From: Saccharina japonica
Taxonomy: Eukaryota; Sar; Phaeophyceae; Laminariales; Laminariaceae
Assembly: GCA_008828725.1 (NCBI GenBank)
Contig: MEHQ01000893.1
Location: 62,001 to 126,000, forward strand
DNA: 64,000 bases
Reading direction: 5' to 3'
Shown here: one piece after another, positions 11,520-22,676 of the stretch
Position numbering within the stretch: position 1 is the first letter of the stretch
Layout of the letters: each line of letters begins with the position of its first letter
Made by a program: the position numbers and the translations under genes
The notes under the pieces: generated by a model
Databases searched by the model: none
What the model saw: the letters and a program-made list of their open reading frames with translations, nothing else
Told to the model about the DNA's origin: nothing

Positions 11520-12020
11520 GAATCCATCTACTCGTACTGCAAAGCCTATTGAGGAGCCTAGAGACTCACTTCCTAAGCTTCCCCAATGGGTCCATGGCGC
11601 CGTGGCACTGAAAAAGTGGGGCTTGGAGGAGCCTCAGGATCCCTTCTTCTTGCTCGTTGCTGTCCCTTCTTCTGTCGTGGGCCGGTACTTTGCTTTCGCT
11701 TTCTGCTCTCGTTCAGTTCTTGAAAAAATCATTTTTAGGGTTTCCATTGGTTCTAGAGGCGTTAAGGTTTCTGAGCAGTATGCGTGCATAAAGCACAAAG
11801 CACAGCAGAGGAACGAGAGACACGACCCCACTGGCTACGTACCAGAGGCTTGGAGTTGTGGTTGGGGTGATACTATCTGGGAGCGGTTTCCAGCACGCCT
11901 TGTTTTCCAAACTTAAACTTCGACGGCGGGCCTCCAACGAAGCAGGACACCAAACACCCTGTGCAGCAGCAGCAGCAGCAGCAGTACCTCGCAGTACCTG
12001 GTGGCACTACGATTCAAATG
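11520..12020 (+). promoter_or_regulatory. 5' flank conserved among BTB-TLDc genes (gene 1)
   Basis: Two blocks are shared with the other three genes. One is a GGGTTTCNATTGGTTCTAGAGG-type motif continuing GCGTTA (11738-11770). The other is a leader block around 11862-11920 (ggttggggtgatact..tct..gagcggtttcca). A CAG run at 11963-11984 precedes the ATG. A long frame is open through here (11449-11916), but the conservation is at DNA level and its reading frame is not kept between copies, so I read it as promoter and 5' untranslated sequence. No clear TATA box is seen. Confidence 0.5.
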
Positions 12021-13796
12021 ATGAATGGATGGTTACAGCTGAGGAGTGCCTTCCCGAAGTCGGCGGACGAGTACGCCCGGCAGGTGGAGCAACTTCTACA
12101 GCACAGAAGGGCGGAAATGGACGAGGCATGGGGGGAGATTGAAGAAAGGTGTGCTGAAAGCAACGAGCGTATGGCAGAGTTCGAGCTCAGACCTCGAACC
12201 GATGAGGAGGGCGTGATCAAGCTGAATGTTGGCGGTTCAATCGTTACCGTGTGCTGGCACCTCCTCGAAGAGACCGAGGGGTTCAAGGATTCAATCCTGG
12301 GAGCCTTGCTCGAAGGAGTTTGGGGCAAGGAACGAATCCCCCGAGATGCCGACGGCCGCATCGTGCTCGACGAGTCCCCTACGTGCATCAAACACATCAT
12401 CGCCAAAACGACGCTCAGAGCTAGTGGCCGCGCGGGTGCAGCAGTTTCGGTGGGGTTTCCGGAAGGTTCGGCGGGCTCAACGGTGGCTGCTGACGAAGTG
12501 CCGTGCCTCATCTACACCGCACATGCGATGGGACTGCCGGAATCTATGCTCACTCATCATACAAGATACGTGAACATGAATGTAGGCAGCACCATATTGG
12601 AGCCGTTTGAAATCGCTCCTTTTGGTGCGAAGATTCGGGAGTGGGTTGGGGGCTCGACAGCACAAATGACGCTCACCTACCGCGCGACGCGGGACGGCTT
12701 CGACACGAAGTCTTTTACACCTGCTGACAGTGTCGACGAGGACAGCCCCCACACGATCTCCATCGTTCGGGTGAAATCGGGCAAGGACAACGACGACGAC
12801 AGCGTTGTCGGGAGCTACTTTGGTCTTCCTTTGGGTATCGGCGCTGAAAATAAGCCGCACTACCGCATTACCGCAGAGGCCTTTTTGTTCATGCTCAAGG
12901 ACGGCAGTGCCACCGGCAAGGACCCGAGCAAGCCCGTCAAGTGGAGACCGTACTCTGAAGGGGTGGGTGTGATTTTCGCATGCAATAACGCACATGGCGC
13001 CTGTGCCGGTGGGACAGGCTTCCTCACGGCCTTCCGAGGGACAACGGCGGGTTGCACCTTGGAGACTGGACGCGAATTATTTGATATCGAGAAGGGCTCT
13101 CCGTTCTTGGCGTTGTATGGGAAAGACGTCGTTGAGGTTGAGGTCTACCAGTACTCAACGCCAGATTCTCCCACGACCACCGCGCCTAACACCACCAAAC
13201 CGGGTGGAGACGCCTTGACCGAGGCGGAAACCCACGACATACGGTCGTTTGGCGAGTCTATCGCGAGCTCGCTCATGGAGGGGAGGTTAGTCCTCGACCG
13301 TGCCCGAAAGGCGATAGAAGCGGCAGGTGCAAGGGTGTCCGCTGCTGTGGGCGCCCTCGAAACCGTCTACGGCCCAAGCGTGGCGGCGGGCGAACAGGAT
13401 GCCGTCGTGGAGCTCAACGTACGTGGGACGAGGATGACAACGCTGCGCTCCACTCTACAGGCTTGCCCGCGCTCCGCCCTCGCCGCCATGTTCAATGAAG
13501 ACAGATGGCCAGCCGCCGACAAAGACAAGGACGAGCGCGGGAGGCGGTTGCTCGACTGCAACCCGACCTGTTTCGCCAAGATCCTCGACGTGCTGCGGAT
13601 GCGGAAACGCGCTTCGTGGAGTGGAGGCACGACCCCCGAGAAACAGGAGGGGGTCAGTGGTAAATGCCCGGGTGCAGTCTATGTCAAGCAAGCCGATATG
13701 AAGGCCTTCCGCACTGCCGTCCAGATGTACTTCCCGGGGTGCGAGAGCTTCATCATGGGTCTGTGCAGCGTGTATACCACCCCGTCAGCTTGGTGA
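12021..13796 (+). CDS. BTB-TLDc-BTB protein, copy 1
   Basis: The product is 591 residues in a single exon. Residues 1-60 are a helical leader (AFPKSADEY..). A first BTB/KCTD-type T1 domain covers about 65-175 (VIKLNVGGS, then RIVLDESPTCIKHII). A TLDc domain covers about 187-380 (TLTYRATRDGF, AEAFLFMLKDGSA, ending VEVEVYQY). A Thr/Pro linker (about 380-395) and a helical segment (SIASSLMEGRLVLDRARKAI) lead to a second BTB-like domain, about 461-585 (VELNVRGTRMTTLRSTLQ..RRLLDCNPTCF.KILDVLRMRKR). KCTD-type BTB domains form oligomers and often bind cullin-3; TLDc domains elsewhere bind V-ATPase or act in oxidative stress. The role here is inferred only. The start was chosen because all four paralogues begin with M-x-x-x-L just before FPxSADEY; ATG at 12018 is an alternative, and the upstream poly-Gln extension is not conserved. 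Confidence 0.9.
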   Translation: MNGWLQLRSAFPKSADEYARQVEQLLQHRRAEMDEAWGEIEERCAESNERMAEFELRPRTDEEGVIKLNVGGSIVTVCWHLLEETEGFKDSILGALLEGVWGKERIPRDADGRIVLDESPTCIKHIIAKTTLRASGRAGAAVSVGFPEGSAGSTVAADEVPCLIYTAHAMGLPESMLTHHTRYVNMNVGSTILEPFEIAPFGAKIREWVGGSTAQMTLTYRATRDGFDTKSFTPADSVDEDSPHTISIVRVKSGKDNDDDSVVGSYFGLPLGIGAENKPHYRITAEAFLFMLKDGSATGKDPSKPVKWRPYSEGVGVIFACNNAHGACAGGTGFLTAFRGTTAGCTLETGRELFDIEKGSPFLALYGKDVVEVEVYQYSTPDSPTTTAPNTTKPGGDALTEAETHDIRSFGESIASSLMEGRLVLDRARKAIEAAGARVSAAVGALETVYGPSVAAGEQDAVVELNVRGTRMTTLRSTLQACPRSALAAMFNEDRWPAADKDKDERGRRLLDCNPTCFAKILDVLRMRKRASWSGGTTPEKQEGVSGKCPGAVYVKQADMKAFRTAVQMYFPGCESFIMGLCSVYTTPSAW

Positions 13797-14215
13797 GTTT
13801 GGCTTGTGAGAGGTTGTTGTTCAGCTACAGTCCTGGGCGTGTCAGCGCTCCGTTGCGCAGCAGGCATGCCAAAAGAGGGCCCCTTTGATTGTGTACATGC
13901 TATAGTTACTGCTGTAAAATAGAGGGCACACGCACTGCTGCTGCTGCTGTTGTTTCTACTCCCGGAAGGGTTTTTCGCGTCTTGTCTCTCTCGTGTGTGT
14001 CCTGCTGTGTCCGTTAGAATAGGCAGGTTTTCGTCGATAGATGAGCCAATTTCGTGAGCGCTGACTTTTTTGTTGTGTCCGGTCGCACCCATGTAATATA
14101 AGGAGGGCTGATGTCAAGTCCGCTTCTAGAAAAGCCAGGGGCATGTCGGGGGTCGTAACGCCCCTGAGCAGGCCTTTATGGGGCTGTTCCCTCACCTTGT
14201 AGTGATCTTTGGGAT
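13797..14215 (+). repeat. duplicated 3' flank of gene 1
   Basis: Immediately after the stop, TGAGTTTGGCTTGTGAGAGG is shared with genes 2 and 4. Further blocks (ctctcgtgtgtgtcc.gctgtgtccgttag, cgcttctagaaaagcc.ggg and cgcccctgagcagg) match 33384-33850, 44565-45000 and 59508-59885. This marks the downstream part of the duplicated unit and may include the 3' untranslated region. Confidence 0.65.
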
Positions 14216-16331
14216 CGTCATTGCTGTTGTTTTTCATTTTTCACCTTCGCGCTTTCGCGCATTGTCTCATGTCTTACCAGCCCCATCGCCATTATTTTGT
14301 GATTGCCGCGGTTGATGTTGCATCCCAGAAATTGCCGGCATCTATCCGCGATACCCGTCACATCACCACAATAAACTGTCGCATTTTACGCGGTTACTCG
14401 CCATGCTACCGTGATTACCGCCACAGCAGTACCCCGATTCACGCCGTAGTCCCGCGATGCCCGTCATGTTTACCGCGATGACCGTCGTACAACAGCGTGT
14501 ACTGTCGTGTAGCAGCGTTTGATTGCCGTCTTGTTTGTCACTGATCACGCCTCACTAAGATGTCCCAGTACTCGTTACCAAACGTTCCGAGAGGTATCTC
14601 GTTGCCTAACAATACTATAAAGCAGACCACGACCATATTTCAGTATCGTCTAGACCGGTATCGAGGTGTCTCCTCAAACACTAAATGGAAAATGTAAATA
14701 CAATCTGCTATCTTCCATTACCGACCGGATAAAGCCTGAGGGTCGGAGCAGGAAGTTTTGGACCTGGTAGTGCTGAGGCGTGTTTCATACCTGATAGGTG
14801 CTAAGTTTCTCTTATTTTAAGTTGATCATCGGGTCGTGGATTAAAGTAAAAAATAAAAAAATACTTTTTGGTAACAGTCCCGTGGGAACGCGCGGAGGAA
14901 CAGGAAAAAACACAGTTTTTTACACGTCTGCATTTCGAGCCGTGTCAGAAGCGAGGGGTATGTGGCGTGGACACTAAACTCGACATGTTTCAGCTGTGAC
15001 CAGGATGTGGCATTGCTATATTGTGGCAATCACCACACCAGCAGAAAGAACCCCCCTACGAACTGCTTGCCTCTAGGGGCTGCAGGTCTTTCGGGCGGTG
15101 CTTGGGTAATACAAAAATCAACATCGACGCTGATTTCGACTTTTTTGGCAAGATAAACGTACCGAAACCGCGATTCCACCATTTCTGCCCTGCCGACGAC
15201 GGACTATTTCAGGGTATAACTCCCCCCCTCTCACACAGGACATACTATTAATAGAGACTTTTGGTCGCTGTTGTGAGTTGTGGGCAAGCCATCCACGGCC
15301 TCACGTCGTTTTCGAGCAGGGTTATGTTTTTGAGCTTTTATCATAATCCGTTTTTTCGTTTTTGTCAATCTCGCCGATCTCAAGCTATATATATAGCCAC
15401 ACAGCTCTACCAATAGTCCACTATATAGCAGGTGGGGGAGAAACTCCCGTACGTCGCATGGACTACAGGGGGTATCCCGAGTTTAGGAGCGCATCGTGAC
15501 AAGCTAAAACAGGTGCTCTTAGCTACACAGCTGCTCTTATCTGTAGTGGGGAAATATGTACCTGGTAGGTTTTAGTTGTAGGCGGGATATGCCTATTTGA
15601 CCGCTTTTAACTCCCGAATGCCCTTAACTCCGGATTTATTAACTCGGGATGTATTAACGCGGATTTCTTACCTCGGACTTTCTTAACTCGGGGCTTTCTT
15701 AACTCGGGGTACCCATGGTGCAATATTCCGTACTGAGTCTGGTTACACCTTGACGCGCATTGTTTTGCGTAAGGAAACACAAAAATCGCTATTTTCTCGC
15801 CAACACCGAGAAGGAGCCCACACAGTAAAACCTTAACCTTTTACCGGGTATATTTTTTGGACGGAGATCGGGGAAATATAAGCCTACTTCTAAAACCTAC
15901 CACGGGTATATTACTAAAACGTTTGATCACAGAGGGGATGGAGGGGAGGGATTTCCAACTCCCTTAGTTACCGTGTTGAAAATCGGGGCGTTCTTTTGTA
16001 ATGTAGAGAGACCTTGGCGTACGCGCACAGAGACAGAACGCAGTGCGTACGTACCGTAGTGACTTTTGGCGCGTGAGTGAAATGCCAAGGTGTACACCAG
16101 GTATATAGTTCCGTGTATTGTTTTTGTTCCTAGCTCAAGTGCTTATTTTTTTTTCAAGAAACCGAACATCGGCGGTCGACTAACTCGCCAAGTTACTTTT
16201 TTTTTTCAGCCGTTTTCTCTCAACACGACGTGCTACCAGGTTCCGGTACACGTTCTACCCGACAACGGCAACTAGTATGTCCCGCTTACTCTATTAAATA
16301 GTGCAAGAAGTTTTTTTTTTTTTTTTCTGTC
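14216..16331. other. intergenic, no gene recognised
   Basis: The stretch 14225-14540 is a pyrimidine-rich degenerate repeat of CCGTGATTACCGCCA / CCGCGATGACCGTC-like words. The stretch 15600-15715 holds short imperfect tandem copies of TTAACTCGGGNNTTCT. The remainder shows only short shadow frames. Confidence 0.4.
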
Positions 16332-16453
16332 ACGGGGGACCTTGGTAAATGTAGGGGACCCTACGGCACACACACACACACAAAAAACCTACATGTTTCC
16401 CTGTTTTTACTACGCAACACTATTTGGTCCCTATTTTCTATGCCCCCCCCCGT
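16332..16453. mobile_element. MITE, ACGGGGGACC family
   Basis: Left end ACGGGGGACCTTGGTAAAT; right end CTATTTTCTATGCCCCCCCC then CGT. An internal CA repeat and tttccctgtttttacta are shared with the copies at 17141 and 22180. Confidence 0.6.
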
Positions 16454-16467
16454 AATAATAGTAATCA

Positions 16468-16540
16468 CTCTGTACCGAAATATAAGCACCTTTTATACAT
16501 ATATATTCGATAAAAATGGTGCTTATATTCAGGGACAGAG
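16468..16540. mobile_element. MITE, CTCTGTCCC (Stowaway-like) family
   Basis: CTCTGTACCGAAATATAAGC at the left is matched in reverse by GCTTATATTCAGGGACAGAG at the right. This is a 73-bp hairpin with an AT-rich loop. The ends resemble plant Stowaway/Tc1-mariner MITE termini (CTCCCTCCGT...), which use TA targets. Related copies lie at 21327, about 21510 and (partial) 27761. Confidence 0.7.
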
Positions 16541-17140
16541 TGGTACGAGTTCACACCGCTCTGTATCAACCATACTGAAGTATACCTGGTACATATATAT
16601 ATATATATATATATATCCTGACTCTGCACGCAAGACACTAGAATGACTTACTCGTAGTTGCGCGCAGGGTGTATTTTTCCTTACGAAATGGCGGTGTACG
16701 GTAACCGCGGTGGTCCGTGCTGCCGTCGACACACTTGTTACCGCTAAGCCACGTCACCGTTTACCGGTCGCAGTTGGTCTCTACCGCAGCCCTCCCACCA
16801 CCGTCCGGGTTTCGGCGAAACGAACGCAAATATCATGGAAACGAGAAAACCTTTTCTTTTTTTTTTTCTTCCCACGGTCGAGACCCCCCCCCCCCCGCTT
16901 GAAGTTTATGATGTATCAGGACAAGTTGAAAATAGGAATTACTGCTGACATTGTGTCCTTTTTTATCGCCTCGTTGCTGTCTTCCTGCCTGCTTGTCCCT
17001 GCTTGCCTGCCTGCCTGCCTGCTTGTCCCTGCTTGCTTGCTACAGAGGTCACCAACGATGCCATCGACCGCACAAGTGTACCTACAGCCGCGGTAGTTTT
17101 ATTTTTAGGGGCTGCAGTGTATGGGAGAGGGGTCCCTACT

Positions 17141-17241
17141 ACGGGGACCCATAGTAAATAGGACCTACGGTTAGCACAAAAACCTTTATATTTCCCTATT
17201 TGTAGTAACAATATTTGGTCCCATTTACTGTGGTCCCCCGT
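17141..17241. mobile_element. MITE, ACGGGGGACC family, inside repeat A
   Basis: Left ACGGGGACCCATAGTAAATA, right ATTTACTGTGGTCCCCCGT. It shares the internal tttatatttccctattt..agtaacaa.atttggtccc with the copy at 22180. Confidence 0.75.
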
Positions 17242-17327
17242 AATAACTGGTAGTGTATAGGGGGAGGTTCCGCTAGGTACAGACCTCAGCCCCTTGGCGA
17301 TGTTTCAGTAAAACAATGTACCACTAT

Positions 17328-17409
17328 ACTACTATGGACGGAAATACAAGGACCGTTTAGTCTTTCACATGTAAACCGCAACGGTCCTTACATTTCCGTC
17401 CAGAGTAGT
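17328..17409. mobile_element. 82-bp hairpin MITE
   Basis: ACTATGGACGGAAATACAAG and gaccgt on the left are matched in reverse by acggtccttacatttccgtcc on the right, with a loop of about 25 bp. It lies inside dispersed repeat copy A and is absent from copies B and C at the equivalent place, which supports insertion. Confidence 0.6.
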
Positions 17410-19228
17410 GCCTTGTACAATGGTCGTGAAGTATATTATTAGTATGAGTAACGACAAACGTATAATGTTAACCCCGCAGGATGAACGAGAGCTGTCATCT
17501 TCACAGCTCGAATGCATGATGTGTAGAGTACTACTAGAGTACTATTTAATATTTAGAGTACCAGTGGCGACTGGTGCTACGATAGGGGGGGTCTCCACAT
17601 TTTCACTACCGGGTTTTGGCCACTCGGACAAGAGTGGCTCCGAATCTACCTGAAAATTGGACAAAAACAAAGTTTTTTCGCGTTATGTAACAAAACCTCC
17701 AATGGCGGTGCATATAGAACTACAAAAAAAAAAAAAAACGTTAAGAGTACAACGCAGTAAAGCAGGCACTCGGCCGAGTGGCTCTGTGCAGGTGAAAAAC
17801 AAGCACCCATACATGACCCCCCTACCGTAGCACCAGTCTGGACGCTGAGCGAGAGGGGTGATGGGGGCGGGATGTTGCCATGTTTTTGCAGCTCCGATTT
17901 GTTTTTAGCACGAGTTGTCCAAAGTTTCGCCCTTTGCTCGCCGCCTCTTCCGTGAGCGTAAACACGGTACAAGAACAGCAAGCTAGCATAGCCAGCCCAG
18001 CCGTAGAAGCGGTTTTTGTAGCAAACGATTTAGGCTAGAAAATATAAGCCGGTCAGACGCAACGTGGCTGGTGCCCAATAGGTTTTGGTTGTTACTAGCC
18101 ATCGCCGTGAAGATTGCACTGCAGCGACGCAGCAGCACACTCTTTCATAGACAGGAGGGGCAGGTTTTCCACCGCCGCCTTGTTCAGCAGGAAGGACGAG
18201 GACGGATCAAACCTTCATTTTTTATCAATTATGATTCGTAGCGGGGTGGAGTACACGTATACGAAGATACGACAAGGAGTTTTAATTGGTGGGAGGGTAT
18301 ATATATAAGTGTGGGATGTTTTTGTCGGGTCGGGTCTGCTTTTTGCACCCGTTCGTGCCGAACTTGCGGCATGTGGTGCGGGGGGTAACGCCAATTGCGG
18401 CCACGGCTATAGAGGGTAGAGGGCGCCAATGACGTCTCCATGGTGAGGTGGGCAGGCGAGGGATGCCATGCTAGGCAACTATACACGGACAGGGTTTCCA
18501 ACCACTGGTGGTTCGCTGTTCACGTAGGAGTTGGACGTATGGTACGGCTTTGCAACCCGTCTGTATCTTTTACTGTAGCAGAATCTACTATAATATTGAT
18601 ATAAGTACTGGTAGAAGTATCGGTAGAATGTTTTTTTTTTCTTTCTTGTTATCTCTCTGTTTGCTGATGTTTTCACGGACGTCGGGTCGGATCGTTGGGT
18701 CGGGTCGTTACACGTCCGGCGATAGCGGGTGAAGAGTAGCCACGACATCAATGCCTCCCACCATCGGGAAGACGGGCGTTGAGAGATTGATGGCCTGGTA
18801 TATCTGTCATCATTAGGGCGTGCGCCTGCGTGTACAAATATATGGTATGTTCATGCGTACGCCGCATGTGTATAATAAGAGGCTAGTATTGTCGCCGTAC
18901 GCAGCAGCTGGGCTCTGCATAGTGCCAACAACGTGTCGCAGCAAGCAGGGGGGGGGGGGCGGTAATTTTGTGTTTGCGATGCTAAATAGGGTAATATTTT
19001 GAGATGCATTGTACGTTACCTTTTTCATGTTCATTTTGTTTTTTTTACGTGCTATTGGTTTGTGTTCACTGCCTCTCTACCATGCGAGAGCGCCTGGAAG
19101 GCCTACGTACGTTTTGCTGCCTTCATCGCTCTCGCGAGTCCCCCCCCCCCCCTTTTTTTTACGCCGTGAGACGAGAAACCAACAAAAGCGAAAATTTCCG
19201 TGGCACGAAAACATATAGTTTCAAGCCA

Positions 19229-19308
19229 CTAAGTCCCTAAATAGAAGCATCATTTTGTATGCAATGTTTATATATAAATATTCCTTATATTTCGGAACAA
19301 AGCGGTAC
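19229..19308. mobile_element. decayed CTCTGTCCC-family hairpin
   Basis: ctaagtccctaaatagaagcat at the left and ccttatatttcggaacaaagcg at the right resemble the 16468 and 21327 MITEs, with many mismatches. Confidence 0.35.
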
Positions 19309-19678
19309 ATTGTATGCATAATAGCAGCAGCAACATACAAGCGATGTGCACCGCAAAGTTCATGATTCCCCCCAGTGTTCGCTCCAATATTCACGCCACA
19401 TGCGTTCTATACTCGAAATCGTGCCTGTTCACCCTGTTCTTGCTTTAGATAAGGCGAACTTGTAACACATTTGTTACCCGTTTTTGATGGAAGGTGAAAC
19501 GCGTGTTCCTGAAGCTGACCAAAACTTGAAGATATTTAATCTCGTTCGCGTGTTACTTTCCCCCCCGGTCTGTCGATTCAAGCGATGTTTTCGGGAGCAA
19601 TCGAGATAGCGGACGCACGCTCACAGCATATTTTATGTAGCATCGGCCGGAGCCTTGCCTCTCAGCTTCTGGTGTGCT

Positions 19679-20045
19679 CTTGTCGCATGCTACGATAATA
19701 GAGGAGATAATGCACCGTTTTTTGGCTGAAACGCTTCCTGAATGATCGGGCTCCTTAACCCATTCTTAACGGAAAAAAAATGTCCCACACTAATTCCAAG
19801 TAGTTTGTCTCCAAATTCGTGGGACCAGTTCTTAAGGGAAAATCGTCGGTGTTTCGTCTTTCTTTGTGTTGCAATAATTTTCATTTTACACTTATTAAGC
19901 CTTGGGTGTTGTTCGTTGGGTACATACTGTAGCACTGCTGTTTTCTTCCAAAACCAGTTTTTGGGTGAAGTGCTACTGTAGACTCAAGGGGCCACTCTCA
20001 GAAAAAATCATGCAGCACCTCTACACCTCTACCGTACAGCATGCG
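19679..20045. mobile_element. MITE, GCTACGATAGAGG family
   Basis: Left GCATGCTACGATAATAGAGG, right CCTCTACCGTACAGCATGC. The internal block taccg/caccgttttttggctgaaacgcttcctgaatgatcgggctccttaaccca is present, along with the tttgtgttgcaataattttcatttta block. No coding capacity. Confidence 0.65.
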
Positions 20046-20944
20046 TTTCAATTGTGCGCTGAGGTATCACAAGGCAAAAAAAAGTGGAGTCTGTTATAGA
20101 TACTGCTGTTGGCACGAGTAGAAGGGTCGCATTGTCTTTTATCGAGACCCTCTGCTTTTTCTTTCGAAAATGAGGCACAGACCATGGGTTGTGACGGATT
20201 GCGAACGCACCACTGACGTTAACGTAGTCGATTTCTATTGTGCGTTGAGACGAACATTGGCTGTCCTGAGCGTAGATTCTACTCCTTTAGCAGTACCAGG
20301 TATCATCCAAGCTGGATTCCCACTGCTTTGGAATGGCGGCACGTGATGATGTTTAGCGCAAGTCTTTTAGCTGTCTTTTAGCTTCCATTTTGATCTGCCC
20401 TTTCGTCTTCTTTTAGCCTCGGTGCTGCCTCCAGTTCGTCTATCACCCAATATACGTACGGTAGATGGTTGGAGTAACATATTTTCACCAAGCGAAGCGA
20501 TGCATCCTACAGCTTTCAAGAAAAACACACCTTAGAAGGAAAAAAAAAACGGAAACCGTCTTGATCAAATAACAGCATGTATCGATGGTGATGCCAACTT
20601 TGGTCGACAGTAGACAGCAACAAAAAAAAAACATCGTCTCGAGAGGAAACTCGCAGAAGGTGACTCCCTGCCACCGCGCGGTTTGGTCCAGAGGCTCAAA
20701 AAAAAAAGGAAAATAAAACACGTACTGTACGTACAAGTCGAGGGCTTGGTTGTGGTGCCCGGTGCTATTTACTCATCAACGAAGTCAAGAAACTTTCACC
20801 GCCTCGCGCGAAAAAGGAGGCAGAAGCACTACCAAAAATGTGACGCGAAACATCGATGCGGCCCATATACAAAGTATATAACCAAAAACGCACGAAAAAG
20901 GAAGGAGTGTCGATAGACTTACCGACTCGACCGGCCGATGCCAA
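20046..20944. other. intergenic, no gene recognised
   Basis: A-runs and short frames on both strands; nothing identifiable. Confidence 0.4.
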
Positions 20945-21215
20945 GAATATAATATCTGCCCCCGGCTCCAGTATAGGCCCCAACAGCCCTAGCCCCAGGC
21001 CCAGCCCTAGCCTACGTCCCAGCCCCGACCCCCAGCCTCAGCCCCGGTTCCCGAGGCAAGCCCCAGCTCCAGTCCGAGCCACATGTCCAGCCGCAGCCTC
21101 CGCCTCGGTCCTAGCCCCGACCCAAGCCCCAGCCAAAGTCAAAGGTCGAGCCCCAGCCCAAGCCCCAGCCCCGACCCAAGCTCCAGCTCAAGCCCAGTTC
21201 CAGCAGGGATTCGCC
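20945..21215. repeat. CCCCAG hexamer-like low-complexity tract
   Basis: Degenerate repeats of CCCCAGCCC / CCGACCC generate a Pro/Ala/Ser-rich frame (20856-21251, +) that runs directly into a MITE. The frame has no domain and is explained by the repeat. Confidence 0.6.
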
Positions 21216-21228
21216 ATTGCGTGCTATA

Positions 21229-21428
21229 ACGGGGGACCTATGAGTAAATAGGACCCATGTTAAACACAAACAAAATCGCTAGATTTACCTGTGTGTGTTA
21301 ACACTATTTGGTCCTATTTACTACTACTCTGTCCCTAAATATAAGCACCGGTTTTATTTAATATTACCGTGTAAAAGTTGCTTATATTTAGGGACAGAGT
21401 GTTACTATTTAGTAATATGGTCCCCCGT
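21229..21428. mobile_element. MITE, ACGGGGGACC family, split by a second MITE
   Basis: Left ACGGGGGACCTATGAGTAAA, right TTTAGTAATATGGTCCCCCGT. It is about 200 bp instead of about 105 bp because the hairpin at 21327-21399 sits in its right half. The immediate flanks gctata / tatagc are also mirror images. Confidence 0.75.
21327..21399. mobile_element. nested CTCTGTCCC-family MITE
   Basis: CTCTGTCCCTAAATATAAGC pairs with GCTTATATTTAGGGACAGAG. It is inserted inside the ACGGGGGACC-family copy at 21229-21428, so it is the younger of the two insertions. Confidence 0.8.
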
Positions 21429-21509
21429 TATAGCACTGATAGTGTGCACGGAATAGTGCCGGTTTGCCGCCATAGTGCCGGTATTGTTGGCTGGAGGAGC
21501 ATTCAATAC

Positions 21510-21576
21510 CCCTACATATAAGCACCTTTTCTACATTAATATTCAATACAAAAGGTTCTTATATTTCGGGACAGAG
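21510..21576. mobile_element. CTCTGTCCC-family MITE, left end decayed
   Basis: ctacatataagcacctttt..aaaaggttcttatatttcgggacagag is a hairpin with the same right end as 16468 and 21327. The left terminal bases have diverged. Confidence 0.6.
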
Positions 21577-22636
21577 TGGTATGTCTTTCTCATGACCGGG
21601 CCATCCCTCATCCCGGGCGTCGAGCTGCTCGACGAGGGCTGCGCCGATGTGTGCCGCGCAAGAGAAACATCGAAAAAGGCGACGAACACAATGCGCGGGA
21701 CAGATCGAGGGTGGAGCCTATGAAATCTTCCCAATAATTATTCAAATGAATGGAAGAAGCGCTCTTGCCTTCAATACCTGATACCAAGTCCGTGGTGGGT
21801 ACAGAGACAGCGTGTTTTTAGCATCACTATGCATTGTGCGGATGACATCACCATGCAGACGGTGCAGGGGGTGCCTGGTGCCTGGTGCTTGGTGCCTGGT
21901 GCCATAAGAACATCAGAGCCAGATTAAGGCGGTGGGTTACATACACCCTGTCGTAGACTATATACCGTTACTCGATCCTTTGAAAAACAAAAACGGTTTT
22001 TAATACGGGGCAGGGTTGGCGGTTGATACATGATCGATACACAAGTACCTCCTTAGGCGCTTCAAGGCGCATACCCTAAAAGGGTGAAAAAACTGTCGGA
22101 AAAAAAAGTGACTTGATTATAGTACAGTACAGCATCGGTCCCAGGAAGCAGGACCGGGCTACTGCTGAGGCAAACTATAACGGGGGACCATAGTAAATAG
22201 GACCTACGGTAAACACAAAAAGCTATATATTTCCCCATTTTTACTAACAAAATTTGGTCCTATTTACTATGGCCCCCCGTCAGAGTACGTGACTTGATCG
22301 GCGGCCTTGTATTATATTATTATAGCTGTCCATGATATTTGGCTGCATCAAGTCCGCCGTCGGAAACGTCGCGATTAATGCCCGTCAAACCTTACGTGCA
22401 GTCAGCGAGTCGGGGCGTTTCGGGGAACTTGGCGTGCCTACGAGGCATCGGTACATAGTAAACTTCCTTTTAACACACGGTCGGCGAGGAAAACACAAGG
22501 AGAACACACGCATACAGCTAGCCCCCTTTAAATGACGCCTTTTTATTTCACGTGCCATAGGAGGAAGGGCAGAAAAACCTTTTCAAGCGCTACAAACCTT
22601 CTAGCGGACGGATGCCTTGCAAAAACTATTTATAGA

Positions 22637-22676
<40 letters not shown>

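Larger units (their letters stand above)
16905..19185 (+). repeat. 2-kb dispersed repeat, copy A
   Basis: Collinear anchors are shared with copies B (37775-39775) and C (47080-48805). They are a ctgcctgcctg..tgcttgctacagaggtc..cgatgccatc block, the aggatgaacgagagct block (17478), the gtgtagagta block (about 17520), gctcgccgcctctt (about 17936), gtgaagattgcactgcagcga (18108), aaggacgag.cggatcaa (about 18193) and gagacgagaaacc (about 19167). Copy A is interrupted by two small MITEs. No protein domain is recognised in any copy. The type of repeat is unknown; it may simply be part of the segmental duplication that carries the BTB-TLDc genes. Confidence 0.55.

Noticed and set aside
12477..12995. 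Long minus-strand frames opposite the BTB-TLDc genes (also 42779-44317, 32732-33445, 58838-59491)
   Set aside because: They are GC-driven antisense shadows of the + strand genes. The 512-codon frame opposite gene 3 has no recognisable domain, and the + frames carry BTB and TLDc motifs.
20856..21251. Pro/Ala-rich 131-codon ORF
   Set aside because: It is generated by the CCCCAG-like low-complexity tract and terminates inside a MITE.
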